Assembly: GCF_022539665.2 (NCBI RefSeq)
Contig: NC_081334.1
Coordinates: 9,332,424-9,396,423, forward strand
Direction of reading: 5' to 3'
Origin: Daphnia carinata
Taxonomy: Eukaryota; Arthropoda; Branchiopoda; Diplostraca; Daphniidae
DNA length: 64,000 bases
The notes beneath the pieces are model-generated. The model was not told the DNA's origin. It searched no databases and saw only the letters and a program-made list of their open reading frames with translations. The position numbers and the translations under genes were made by a program. Shown piece by piece: positions 20,046-30,779 of this stretch. Every line of letters begins with the position of its first letter. Position 1 is the stretch's first letter.

Positions 20046-22820
20046 TCTCGTTCAATGTGTCCTCTTTTATTGCATTTGTGGCAGATAATAACTCTATTCC
20101 CAAGAGTGTCGGAGGTGTTTGGTTGGTTATGTCGTGGCTGTGGATATTGATGAGAATAGGATGGGTTTTGGGTATACACCTGTTGATTGTTGCGTGGTGG
20201 GAAGTTGGGTCGATTGTAGTGTGTATGGCTACTGGTGTATGAAGATCTGTGAGGTGGATGCTGGTAGATTGGGTAATAAGGTTGTCTATACCCTGTGGGG
20301 ATACCTTCTCTTCGTGGTGAATTATAGTTGTTGCGGAATGGGCTGTTTTTTCTGCTACGATTGAAGTTTCTTTCACGGCTGGAACCTCTGCCATTCGACC
20401 TTTCGTGAAATCGTACTCGTAAATTCTGTGGTCTGGAATATCGTTCGTTTGATCGTGAAGTTCTTTGTTCGTACCGATCTGCTGCTGCTACGGTTATATC
20501 GTTATCCTGTGATAATTCACGATTCTTATTAGTATTTTCCAATTCTCGTATTTTGTGTTTTAGGAATTCGATTTCTGTCTTTTGTTGTGAAAGTTCGTTG
20601 TCTTGTTGCCTCTCGTGACGCGTTATCCCTGCAATAACTGCGTTTATTTCTATGTCGTCTGCAGTCTCTTTGCTATGTAGAATGCCTTCGGATATGGTCA
20701 GTTGCTTACATAACTGGTCGAAATCTTCAGGGTCTTCGGGCATTCGGAAATAGAGTTCTCCTCTCATCTTTGGTAAAATGCCTTGTATCAGGATTCGATT
20801 TTGGTATAATATCTCATTCTCTTGACTGTGTTTATGAGTCGACCTTCAACAACGGTTTGGTTTTGGTCTGATTTTTCTTCTTTGCCTTCAACGAACTCGT
20901 AGAGACTGTTGATTCTTGAGAAAAAGGCTTTGCATTTCTCTTCAAGTTTCTGTTTTAGCATCGACAACTTTTTCGAAATGCTGCTAAGTCGTATGCATCT
21001 TGGAACCTTGCAATGATGGTGGTTTTCCACTCGTCGTAGTTTAACTCGTCACCCTTGTTTTCTATGTAGTTTCCATGCCAATCTAGGGCATCGCCTTTTA
21101 GTCTGTCGGAGAAGAATCGTATTTTTTGGTTGTCATACTAGTCGTTATTCTGTGCTACGTGTTCTGCACCCCTCAGCCATTCTGATATTAATTTATCAGT
21201 ACTTTTTCCTTTGAAAATCGGTATAGACTTCTTGTCTTCTCTTGAAAACGGTTCTCCTAGTGCTTTTACGATGGGCTGGGTTGGGGTCATGCTGGAGTCT
21301 TCGGTATCTGTTGTGTCAGGTCAATCCTCGAAGTCTCCTTGTGCGAAAGTCTCATTTTGTTTTTTAGAGCCTGATACTTCTGTTCTAGTTAAAGGATGTT
21401 TTTGATCTCTATTTGGTTTTTTAGGTCGTCGTTGCGTTGCTGGAGTTCGACGATGTGTTCTGATTCAAACTCGTAATGGAAAGATTTGTCTCCACTGTCT
21501 GCTGGCAAATTTAGGTCGTTTATTTCACTTACTAATTTCGTTATTTCTCCTGGTTCGTTTGAGTTGTATAAATCTTCGGTTTCAACAAATGTTACCTGTT
21601 GTTTCTGATAATCTTTTATTCGGTTCTCTACATACTTGATTTTTTCTTCTTGTTCGCCTGTCTGTTTATTTATCTCCTGTAACTCCTTTTCAAGGTTTTT
21701 ATTTTTTGCTGTGATATCTATCTTTCGTAGCCCAGTCTTTTCGGTTAAGGTCTTTTCAAGGATTTCTTCTGTTTCCTTTGTTTCTGTCTGAAGTTGGTTG
21801 TTTTCTAACCTGGGTGGTTTCTAACCTCGTAGCCAGTTGCTTTCTTTCACCTTCAAGCTTGCTTATTATTTCTTGCCCTTCTCTGTCAACAGCTATGTTG
21901 TTTTCTTCTCTTTTTCTTACAAGGTTCTGCAATTGGCTTTCTGTTGCTGTGGTAGTTTCAAGGCTGTGTTCTAATTCGCTGATTCGGTTGTTAGCCTTCT
22001 CAAGGGAGTTCTTGAGTGCTTCGTTACTTCTTGGAGTTGCTCGAGGGAACTACTTAAGGTGTATTTGAAACTTTTTGCCTTTTTTTGTTGCTATCTAGCT
22101 GTTTTCGCAAGCTCTGTAACTCGGAGTTGAGGTCAGACGAATATTTTTTTCTCTGCAATCTGCTCCAGTACTACTTCCTTTTTCAAAACTCTGACTGTAC
22201 CGAATAGGAATTCGTTTTCTTTACCATGCACGATGTTAACCTACTGTAATAAACTGTCAAGGTTTTCGGTGTTGCCACCGAGGAATACTACGTTGTCTTA
22301 GTGTCTTTGTGGTATTTGTAATAGTTTCTGCTTTAATACCACTTGGCACTTGCAACGTTTGTTCTAACAATGAATATGAATACAATTGCAATGCGTTGTG
22401 TGTCTCTTTGCTAATTTCTTGCTTCTTTGATTCTATTTGTTGGTTATTCGTTTTTGTCGAGATGGTCTGATAGGGTTTGTTTCGTTCTGACTTTTGTTCA
22501 AATTCTAAGTCTACGAGAGTTTTCTAGTGGTCCAAAAAATTTTCTCGGAGGCAGTTGGGATTTTGGTTTGTTGTGTCTGATTCGGGGAGTACAGGGTACA
22601 AAGGTGGTGATAGTTCGTCGACAACGTTTGGATACAAGGTATTCTCTTTACGAGTAGTCTCTGGTGCAATATAATCAAGCGGCATTCGCTTACCTTTGAT
22701 GGTGTTCCTTGGTCTGGTAGATTTGTTGGAGACGGGAAGTGTAGAGCACAATCACTGAAATAAGGTACGGGTAAGAAACTTTTGTTCTGGGCAACAAGTG
22801 TAAGTCTCGTTGGGACCTCC
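19954..22820 (-). pseudogene. Gag (copy B): coiled coil, capsid, CCHC knuckle
   Basis: After the primer site the first ~1.5 kb (22,800-21,350) is Glu/Gln/Lys/Leu-rich coiled-coil sequence in shifting frames, for example KANNRISELEHSLETTTA. The capsid follows at about 20,960-21,250 (KIRFFSDRLKGDALDWHGNY). The open frame 20,767-19,991 (258 aa) carries MPEDPEDFDQLCKQL, a second coiled coil, a long Arg/Asn/Tyr-rich segment, and the zinc knuckle CHKCNKRGHIEREC. This would package element RNA. Several frame changes make the copy dead upstream, but the nucleocapsid half is intact. Confidence 0.8.
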
Positions 22821-22821
22821 A
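22804..22821 (-). promoter_or_regulatory. Primer binding site, copy B (tRNA-Gln)
   Basis: TGGAGGTCCCAACGAGAC two bases after the LTR end. Eukaryotic tRNA-Gln begins GGTCCCA and ends ...TGGGACCTCCA, so the first 11 bases match exactly and most of the remainder also fits. Confidence 0.8.
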
Positions 22822-22823
22822 AT

Positions 22824-23024
22824 TCTAAAGTTTCAAACCTCGTGTACTGTCAGTGAGTTGCCGAAAGAACTTCGCATTGCAAATTACAAACATGCGGTAT
22901 TTATACTACTGCAGAACACTAATATCAATGTAAGGTAGGAGGGGATACATTCATTTTCACTTGTTCAACGCTTGAGGGATGTAAGAGGTGTGTCTTCCTT
23001 TGGTTATCCTTTGGGCTCGTTACA
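22824..23024 (-). repeat. 5' LTR of type-1 copy B
   Basis: 201 bp, from TGTAACGAGCCC (23,024) to GAAACTTTAGA (22,824). TATA box TATAAATA at 22,898-22,905 (minus). It is the 5' LTR because a tRNA primer site follows and gag begins downstream. Confidence 0.88.
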
Positions 23025-24400
23025 CTTCTTTCTTCGTAATACACCATTTTAACTGAATGTCTGTCAGATGTTTTGCGGTATGGGCGATGGAGTGCTCTAG
23101 AGACTTATTCCAATCTTCTGTCGACCTTTCGACTGTTCTCGAGCCATTAACTGACTCGTCGTCGGGCCCTGGGTTAGCATTTGGATGGGGCATCTGAGAA
23201 GGGATTCCGCCTAGTCCATACCCACACGCGTCCGTGTGTCGGATGAACGGGCGCGTGAAATCCGGATACGAGAGGGTAGGGGCGGAACATAAACATTCCT
23301 TTATGCCTTCAAAAGCGATTATTTCCTTCTGCCCTCATTGCCATGGCACTGCGCTCCTCGGGAACCGCGTCAGTACATGGACTTTGTCGGCGAACTGATC
23401 TATGAAACGTCTATAATAATTTGCTAGGCCTAAGAGAGCTCTAACCTGGTCCGAGTTTTTGGGGGCCGGATTTTTGTTACCGCCTTTAATTTGTTGGGAT
23501 CTACCATGACCCCTTTTTCTGATACTATTTGTCCAGGGTATTCTTCCGCATTGGCCGCGAATTTACACTTTTGTATCTTGACCTTGAGGCCGTTCACCTG
23601 CAAAAGGCGAAAAGTTAAGGCTACATGTTCTACGAGTTCAGCTATGCTTTTGCTGTACACAATGATGTCATCAATATACACCATAACACACTTGCCGATC
23701 AAGGATTTAAGGACGATTTCCATTTTCCTCTCAAATGTGCTTGGGGCATTGCATATTCCGAACGGCATCCTGGTGTACTCAAAGTGTCCTGACTGCCGTG
23801 AATGCGGTTTTATGAATGCCCTCTTCGGCTATCTCGATCTGCCAGTATCCACTGAAAAAGTCGAGGGTTGAAAATAATTTGGCTCCATGTAGAAAATTCA
23901 GTGTGTCCTCTATTCTAGGTAGAGGATAGCGGTCCTTTGCAGTGACCGCGTTTAAGTCCCTGTAGTCTACACAAAATCTTAATTCTCCCGATTTCTTTTT
24001 TACCATCACTATCGATGCTCTGAAAGCGCTATATCTTTCTCTGATGATGTTATACTTAAACATCTCTTCTATCTGCAGTAGTGCTATTGGTTTTGCTGCT
24101 GGCATCCTATATGCTCCTCTCAATTTCGGGTTTCCCGTTGTTATTATCCTATGTTTGATTACGTTAGTACATCCTAACTCTACTAGCTGTGATGCGAAAT
24201 CTGTCCTGTGATTATTTAAGACTTGTTCCATTTTTATTCTGTCTGATCCTTTCAGGTATAAATTGGGTTTTCTATTTTTCTTATTTAGACAAGTTACAGA
24301 TTCTACTCCGTTCAATAATAATGTTAGTGTTTTATTAGCTATATCTATTTTATGTTTTGTATTTCTTGAAAAAATCTAATCCCGAGACACAACCCTCTTG
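23025..24400 (-). pseudogene. Type-2 gypsy RT and partial RNase H (host element of copy B)
   Basis: RT motifs on the minus strand: GELRFCVDYRDLNAVTAKDR, FSTLDFFSGYWQIEIAEEG, MPFGICNAPSTFERKM and VYIDDIIVYSKSI (catalytic YIDD). RNase H is reached at about 23,040-23,400 and is cut off by the copy B LTR at 23,025. Frameshift near 23,775. The downstream part of this element is not found beyond copy B, so it was lost. Confidence 0.88.
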
Positions 24401-25267
24401 TGTTTCGGGTAACACAAAGAAGTCATGTTCTAGGCTACAATTCGATGTTAGTTTGATACTTAATTTGAAACATCCTAATATCATCTATGCATATCATAAT
24501 ACATCCTGGTATCTTCTACCTTAATATCTTCCCCGACTGTAGGATCTATCCCGTGACTGAGAGCGGCTTCTGTGGTAGGATCTGTGTCGGTTGTACGAGT
24601 GATCTCGACGATCTCTATCATACGAGTTATCGCTTGACCGTTGTCTATCCTCCCACTTCACGGTATTGTATCTGGACGGAGTTCTACCTTGTTGATAGCT
24701 GTCGATATTGTTTAACGACCGTTTTTGCCCTGTTTTTGGTGTCGTACCTGATAAATTTAATTGCTTTAGATTTTTTTCAATTCTTCTAGTTCCAATTTTG
24801 TTTGGGTTAATTCTGCTTCTACGTCTCTAGGTAGTTTCTGCGTGTCTAGCTTGAATAATGGTTTGAGTTCTAGCGCTTGTGTGTGTATAAGCAATTTCTT
24901 CTGCTTCGAGAGCTGCTTGTTTAAGACTTAGCGAATTTGGTGTGTTGGGATATTTGTTGTGGAATAGTATAGTTTTGATGGGTGGAAGTAGTCCATCTAA
25001 TAGCATTTTAATTATAGTATCATCTTTATGTGCTGTTAAGTCATTACTTTGAACTTTTTCCTCATCCGCTTCTTTATAAACTGCGTTATATGCTTGCGTT
25101 ATTTTGTCGATAAAGTGCCTAACTGGTTGGTGGATTGCTTCATTGATAATAATTTCGATTTCTGTAGCTCTATTTGCTGGAGGGTTGAAATGCTCTTGAA
25201 TGGTTGCCACTGCAGTGCTGACCCTACTTTTTCCAGACATTTTTCGTAACACCTGAGGCATTAGCAA
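24401..25267 (-). pseudogene. Type-2 gypsy gag (capsid and basic region)
   Basis: Open frame 25,267-24,827 (146 aa) gives a Gag capsid segment (VRHFIDKITQAYNAVYKEAD, LDGLLPPIKTILFHNKYP) with homologues at 51,900-52,250. Below it, 24,500-24,830 is an Arg/Tyr/Ser-rich region equivalent to the nucleocapsid of the other type-2 copy. A protease-like stretch runs to about 24,300. The sequence beyond 25,267 is not type 2. Confidence 0.7.
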
Positions 25268-25539
25268 AAGGTGTCTGGACTTTAACTACCGTTCCCAACT
25301 TATTGCATTTTTGCGCCAAACACAGGCCGACCCTATTTTAAATAAGTAAATAACTCATATATTTTGCCCACTAGGTGGCTTTTCAAATTAAATCGGGTGT
25401 CTCTTCTTTTTGTGCAGGATACTGTACATTAGCTTTCCTATTACTCTATTTCATTTAATCGTTTGCTTCTGAATGATTTTTCATTTGAACATTAAATTCT
25501 TTATTCGTTTATTTTTGTTACAGCTGAAGCACCCCTAAT

Positions 25540-27680
25540 TTTCTACAAGAATTCAATTCTTTGGGCCGAAAAAGAAAGTGACCGCAAAAATAGTGACAAA
25601 GGGAAGTCAAACTTAAAGCAAACTAGTATAGTTGCACATTTAACGGATAGCGCATAAAAATTTCCACAGATAAGAACTCAGGATGACTTAGATAAAGCAA
25701 TTTTGGTGAGTCTTGAGTCTTGCAATTATACTTAACAGAGACAAATAATTTTCTGGTAAATTTAAACATTGGTTTAGAACCACATCGTCGCCGATTTGCT
25801 TCCTTTTTAGCGAAGTTTACAAGGAAGGATTTAAACAGCTTATTGGAGGCTTGATTGGCCCGCTGGCAATCAGAAGTCGCTCCCTTATGGTTCAACTACT
25901 GAATAAGCAGTATGAACAAACCAAGAAGAATTTGTGTTCTGAACTATCGAAAGTCAGTTATGTATCAACAACAGCTGACTGTTGAACGTCCCATCGCCGA
26001 AGTTTTCTAGGAATGACAGTTCACTAGTTTTAAAAGGAGGAAATTACTCGACAAAACGCTTTGCCTCGGAGTCCGTCGAATATTCGGATCGCATACCTAC
26101 GATGTTCTAGCGAAAGCGATTTCCGACATGCACGCCGAGTTCAACATTTCCAAAAAAGTAAATTTAACCATTACTACTACAACGGTTCTAATTTTTTAAA
26201 GGAATATTCCAATTTAGAATATTCCAAGAAGCAAAAAAAGAATCTGAAAGGGAAGCTTGCGATGAAAACCTATTCAGTGAGGAAGATGAGGAGGATGTTG
26301 TGTACATCGAAATCGGGGAAATCTTGGAGCGTCGTGTGGCGGAGAAATTTAAAACATCTAACTCTGAAAGAGGAACAACACTTTCCAATGAAGCAGAAGA
26401 AGGCAGATATCACACTAATGTATTGGATATTGGATCAGACCAAGAAATCGGCGACGAAGAGGATCACATTCATCTTCCACATATGCGATGCACCTGCCAC
26501 ACTTTGAACCTCATCGCCAACACAGATGTCGGGAAAATTTCTAACCGTCAGTTCGTAAAACTTAAAAAGTCTCTGGATTTCAAGTTGCAAAGTATTTGGA
26601 ACAAGCATCAGCGTAGCTCTTTGGCATCACATATTATCAAGTCTAAATTGGGCGAACTTTTTTGTGATTAACAATGCTACCAGATGGAATAGCTAATATG
26701 ATGGGTTGGTCAAAGTAGAACATTTTATCGACGAAAAAGATGATGAGCTGAAAGATACGTTCGACCATTTAAAAATCCCTAAATTGACTGCTGTTGAAAA
26801 AGAGTTCTTAAAAGAATTAGTTCGGGTAATGAAACCATTTGCACAAGCCCTAGATATTTTTCAAATCGAGGCAGATATGTCAATTGGATGCGTGCTGTCA
26901 GTTATTACGTTATTGAAGGAAAACTGTCTGACACGGAAGAAGACAGAAGCATTGCCATTGCATTCCTCTTGTTGCCTGCTTATTGACAAACATTAGTGCA
27001 AGATTTGATTATCTTTTCTGTAACAACCATTTGAGATTGGCATCTCTATCTGAACCTAATTTCAATTTTCTTGGGTCCGAGACGAAGAAACCAAGCTAAC
27101 TCATCAAGCTCTTCTCAAGAACGAAGTTAACAGACGAGCTGCTGCCATAGTAGAACAGTAAGTTTTAAAGTATTTTCCATTATCAGGGCATCTTTGAATA
27201 ACGGCTTTTCCTTACAGGAATGACAGTGGAGCTGATAGTTCCCCGAGTAAAAAACGATCAAGTAATAAAACTTTTCTGACTGCACTAAAGAAAAGAGCAT
27301 CTACGGAAGTTAACGAGGCAGATCGTTTTTTAAATGATGGATGGAACTGTTAAATCCTCTCTAAGGACTTAGGATCGTTTCCCAACCATTAAGAAAATTT
27401 TCGTGTAAGTATTTACTGAATAAGTTCTAACTGAAGTGTCCTATTAACTATTAGCCCCTTGCCTTTTTGGTAACATTAATAATTTTTTTGTATGAAATAG
27501 GGAATTCAACAGCGCATTACCATCCTACGCTGCTTTCGAGCGCCTCTTACTGCAGGGCTCTTCTTTGTACCGAAGCGAACTAATTTGTCGGATTCCAATT
27601 CCGACAAACTGATATTCATGAAGAAAAAAAACGGCGTGTCTTCTAGAAATTGGAAAAGTTTGCCATCGAAGACTCACCAA
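25540..27680 (+). pseudogene. hAT-family transposase, decayed
   Basis: hAT landmarks in order on the plus strand, in changing frames: an N-terminal segment (TSIVAHLTDS, QDDLDKAI), VSTTADC followed by TGA where Trp is expected, then SHRRSFLGMTVH; NGSNFLKEY (conserved DNGSNF region, about 26,190); IHLPHMRCTCHTLNLIANTD (about 26,470-26,525); KFLKEL-type helices to 26,996; and the C-terminal dimerisation region ALPSYAAFERLL...PKRTNLSDSN (27,525-27,620), itself frameshifted. Probable short introns at about 27,160-27,220 and 27,405-27,500. The enzyme would cut and paste the element; this copy is inactive. I see nothing interpretable at 25,268-25,539. Confidence 0.85.
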
Positions 27681-27764
27681 AAATGACTTGTGAGTGAATT
27701 AGTGGGAAAACACACTGCTATTACTTACAGGTTTAATTTTTAAAGTAATTGCTTAAAAATGAGT

Positions 27765-27898
27765 TTGAGCGAACGTGAGCTTGAGCAAGCTCAACTTTTT
27801 TTTTTTTTACCAGCTTGAGCTTGAGCTCCGCTCACTTTGAAGCCATGAGCGGAGAGCTTGAGTTAAGCTCGCGTTTCGGTGAGCTAGTTTCAACTCTG
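27765..27898 (+). repeat. 3' end of the hAT element, GAGCTTGAGC-rich
   Basis: Dense repeats of GAGCTTGAGC in both orientations around a T run, ending ...TAGTTTCAACTCTG at 27,898. Read inward the terminus is CAGAGTTGAAACTAG, a typical hAT end. No matching left end is visible upstream of 25,540, so the element is truncated there. Confidence 0.65.
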
Positions 27899-27916
27899 AT
27901 TATGAGTTATCGATTC

Positions 27917-28201
27917 TGTACATCAAGTGATTATGATGAGGTGTATTTGTTCACTACAACTGATACACATAAGCTGACGGTGTAAACTCATTGACGAGAC
28001 ACTTGTGAGTGTCGTCTTTTATAGATATAAGACAATGTCACCCTGGACGTGAAGGGGTAACTTACTAGAAGTAATCACGTGATGATGGAGTGACAACTAC
28101 CGGTTTATCACGTGATGCCAGTGGAGTCGGAGTATTCATTATAATTAATAAGAACTGTCCTAGCAACAATGTCAGCGGCGGCGAGTGCAGAAAGGCTGAC
28201 A
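27917..28201 (-). repeat. 3' LTR of the large type-2 element
   Basis: Minus-strand LTR from TGTCAGCCTTTC (28,201) to about 27,917 (...GATGTACA). It follows the RNase H reading frame almost directly, so integrase and anything after it have been deleted. The right boundary is supported by TGT...ACA; the left one is uncertain by a few bases. Confidence 0.65.
28016..28116 (-). promoter_or_regulatory. LTR promoter: TATA box and two ATCACGTGAT sites
   Basis: TATAAAAG on the minus strand at 28,016-28,023. Upstream of it are two perfect copies of the 10 bp palindrome ATCACGTGAT (28,074-28,083 and 28,107-28,116), 33 bp apart. CACGTG is the canonical E-box of USF/Max/MiT-type bHLH factors. Position relative to the TATA box fits an LTR promoter. 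Confidence 0.6.
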
Positions 28202-28212
28202 TCTGATGGTTA

Positions 28213-29480
28213 TCAATAGGTCTTGTTGATTGGCGGCACTCGTTTTAGATATGCCCTCATCACAATCCAAGAAAAGATTTCCATCTCAAACTGTTGCAGG
28301 AATAGAAACCATCGAGCTAATCTTCCCGTCGGCTCTCTTATCTTCTGTATGTACTGCAGGGGTCTTTGATCGGTCACTACTACGAAACTAGTGCCGTATA
28401 GATACTGGAAGAACGACTTTACCGAATGGATAATAGCGTATTCTTCTTTTTCTGCTGTACACCATTTTAGTTGCACAACTGTTAGTGTTTTGACGTATGA
28501 GCGATGGGATGCTCTAAAGATTTACTTAAATCCTCTGTCGATTTATCGACTGCTCTTGAGTCATCAGGTGGCTCTTCATCGGGCTCTGGGTTAGCATTTG
28601 GATGGGGCATCTGAGAAAGAATTCCGAATACTCCGTACCCACACGCATCCGTGTGTAAGATGAAAGGGCGCAAAATCCGGGTACGCGAGGGTAGGGGCGC
28701 CACATAAACAGTCTTTTATGTCTTCAAAAGCGCCAGTTTCCTCCTGCCCCCATTGCCATGGTACTGCGCTTCTCATGAGCCGCATGAGCACATCGGCGAA
28801 CTAATTAATGAAACGTCTGTAATAATTTGCTAGGCCTAGGAAAGCCCTAAGTTGGTCCGGGTTTTTCGGTGCCGCGTACTTTTTACCGCCGTTATCTTGT
28901 TGGGATCTACCATGACCCCTTTTTCTGATACGATATGACCCGTATTTTTGCATTGAGGCCGTTCGCCTGCAAGAGGCGGAATGTGAAGGTTAGATGTTCA
29001 AAATGTTGGCTTACGCCTTTGCTGTATATGATGATGTCGTCGATATACACCATCACACTTTTCCTATCAAGGATTTAAGAACAATCTCCATCGTTCTTTG
29101 AAAGGGGCTTAGGGCATTGCATAGCCCGAACGACATCCTAGTATACTCGAAGTGTCCTGATTCTGCTGTAAATGCAGTCTTATGAATATCTTCCTCGGCT
29201 ATCTCGATCTGCCAGTACCCAATGAACAGGTCGAGAGTTGAAAATCGTTTTGCTTCATGCAACTGGAGATTCAGCGTATCCTCTATTCTAGGTACAGGAT
29301 AGCGATCTTTTACAGTGTCCGCGTTTAAGTCTCTGTAATCCACACAGAGTCTTAATCCCACCTGATTTCTTTTTCACCATTACTATAGATACCCTGAAAG
29401 CTATGGCTTTCTCTGATGATGTTATATTTTATTATCTCTTCTATTTGCTGACGTGCTATTGGTTTAATAGCTGCTGGGAT
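28213..29480 (-). pseudogene. RT and RNase H of the large type-2 element
   Basis: RT: LRLCVDYRDLNADTVKDRYP, RFSTLDLFIGYWQIEIAEED, MSFGLCNALSPFQRTMEIV, and a YIDD segment at about 29,040. RNase H at 28,213-28,700: FILHTDACGYGVFGIL (Asp present), EEYAIIHSVKSFFQYLYG, VVTDQRPLQYI. Frame breaks near 29,050, 28,800 and 28,480. The tail runs straight into the LTR; the integrase is missing. Confidence 0.88.
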
Positions 29481-30481
29481 CCTATAGGCTCCTCTTAATT
29501 TTGGATTTGCTGTTGTTTCTATCATATGTACGTTCGTACATCCGAATTCTATTAGCTAAGACGCAAACACTGATCTGTGGTTATTTAAAACTTGTTCTAT
29601 CTCTACTCTGTCCGTTCTTTAGATGTGACAGTTCGAAGATTACGGTTGAACTCTCTTTAATTTTATATATTGGATTTCCTATCTTTCTAAGGCTAATGAC
29701 GGACTCTATTCCGTTCAATACTAGTGTTAATTTTTTATTGGCTATATCGATTGTTGTTTTATATTTCTTGAAAAAAAATCTACTCCCAAGATGCAATTCT
29801 CCTGTTTCGAGTAACACGAAGAAGTCGTGTTCTAAGCTACAGTTTGGTGTTAGTTTGATACTTAATTTGAAACATCCTAAGGGGTAATGTTATATTTCTG
29901 ACGCTGATACAAACAATCGGTTAGTTCTGATATCTAATGCAATTAGAATAGCCTTATGGGGTAAGAAGCAACTTTTCTGACGAAATCATACTAGCTGCCA
30001 GCCGTATTCACTAGAGCTTGCGTTTTCTGGTTTACAAATTCAACTTGGTATTCTAATTAGTCTACATGATTGCTTCTTCGTTCCTACTCCATTTTTTTCT
30101 GTAGCCTTTTCTGATTTTTGGTCCGAAAGTCCTTTGCTATGTGCCCTGTATTGAGACCTCTATGACAAGTTATAGGATCTTCCTTAATATTGCCTCTTGC
30201 TCTTCGTTTCCTTGCGAGGTCCGCTGAGGGTGCCGGGGTCTTTGATATTGGTCTTTCACTGTAACGCTTTGTTCTGGATTCGCTTCTATCTCTATCCTGG
30301 CATGTTTTATTCTGATATCTTCCCCGACTATAGGATCTGTCTCTCGTGATTCGGAGCGGTTTCTGTCGTAGAATCTGTTTCGGTTATAAGAGCGATCCCG
30401 GTGATCTCTATTATACGAGTTATTCCTTGACGGTTGTCTATCCTCCCACTTACAGTATTATATCTGGATGGGTTCCTACTA
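29481..30481 (-). pseudogene. Protease and nucleocapsid part of the large type-2 element
   Basis: 29,581-29,817 keeps ELHLGSRFFFKKYKTTIDIA (protease end, LG-x-x-F type) and NGIESVISLRKIG, which precedes RT in the other type-2 copy. Above it, a degenerate zinc knuckle reads TCHRGLNTGHIAKDF (last Cys replaced) at about 30,150, followed upstream by the Arg/Ser/Tyr-rich segment up to 30,481, where the copy C LTR begins. Confidence 0.65.
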
Positions 30482-30677
30482 TACAAGCTTCAAATCCCTG
30501 CATTTATGGAGTTGCAGACAACCTGAATTCTGCAATGTACAAACATGCGGTATTTATACTAAGACAAGACACAAATATCAAGGTAAAATGGGAGGGATTA
30601 CATTCACCTTTACTTGTTAAATGCTTGAGGGGTGTAAGAGGCGGGGCTTCCTTTGGTTAGCCTTTGGGCTCGTTACA
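30482..30677 (-). repeat. 3' LTR of type-1 copy C
   Basis: About 196 bp from TGTAACGAGCCC (30,677) to ...GAAGCTTGTAT (30,481/2). TATA box TATAAATA at 30,551-30,558 (minus). It abuts type-2 gag sequence at 30,481. Confidence 0.85.
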
Positions 30678-30693
30678 CTCCTTCCCCTCTTCG
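30678..30693 (-). promoter_or_regulatory. Polypurine tract of copy C
   Basis: CGAAGAGGGGAAGGAG directly upstream (minus strand) of the LTR start, as in copy E. Confidence 0.85.
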
Positions 30694-30779
30694 ACAGTAA
30701 AGAATTGGTCCACCAATTTGTGTTTGGTTTCTCCATCACCGGTTACAGTTGCTGCTACGAATGAATAATATAAATTGCT

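Larger units (their letters stand above)
13060..23024 (-). mobile_element. Type-1 gypsy-like element with env, copy B
   Basis: Read on the minus strand: 5' LTR (22,824-23,024), primer site, gag, protease, RT, RNase H, coiled coil, integrase and env. The element is cut within the env stalk at about 13,060, so its accessory ORF and 3' LTR are missing. It carries two secondary insertions (13,700-15,016 and 17,012-18,068). Its 5' LTR abuts an RNase H sequence of a type-2 element, so B inserted into that element. Confidence 0.85.
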
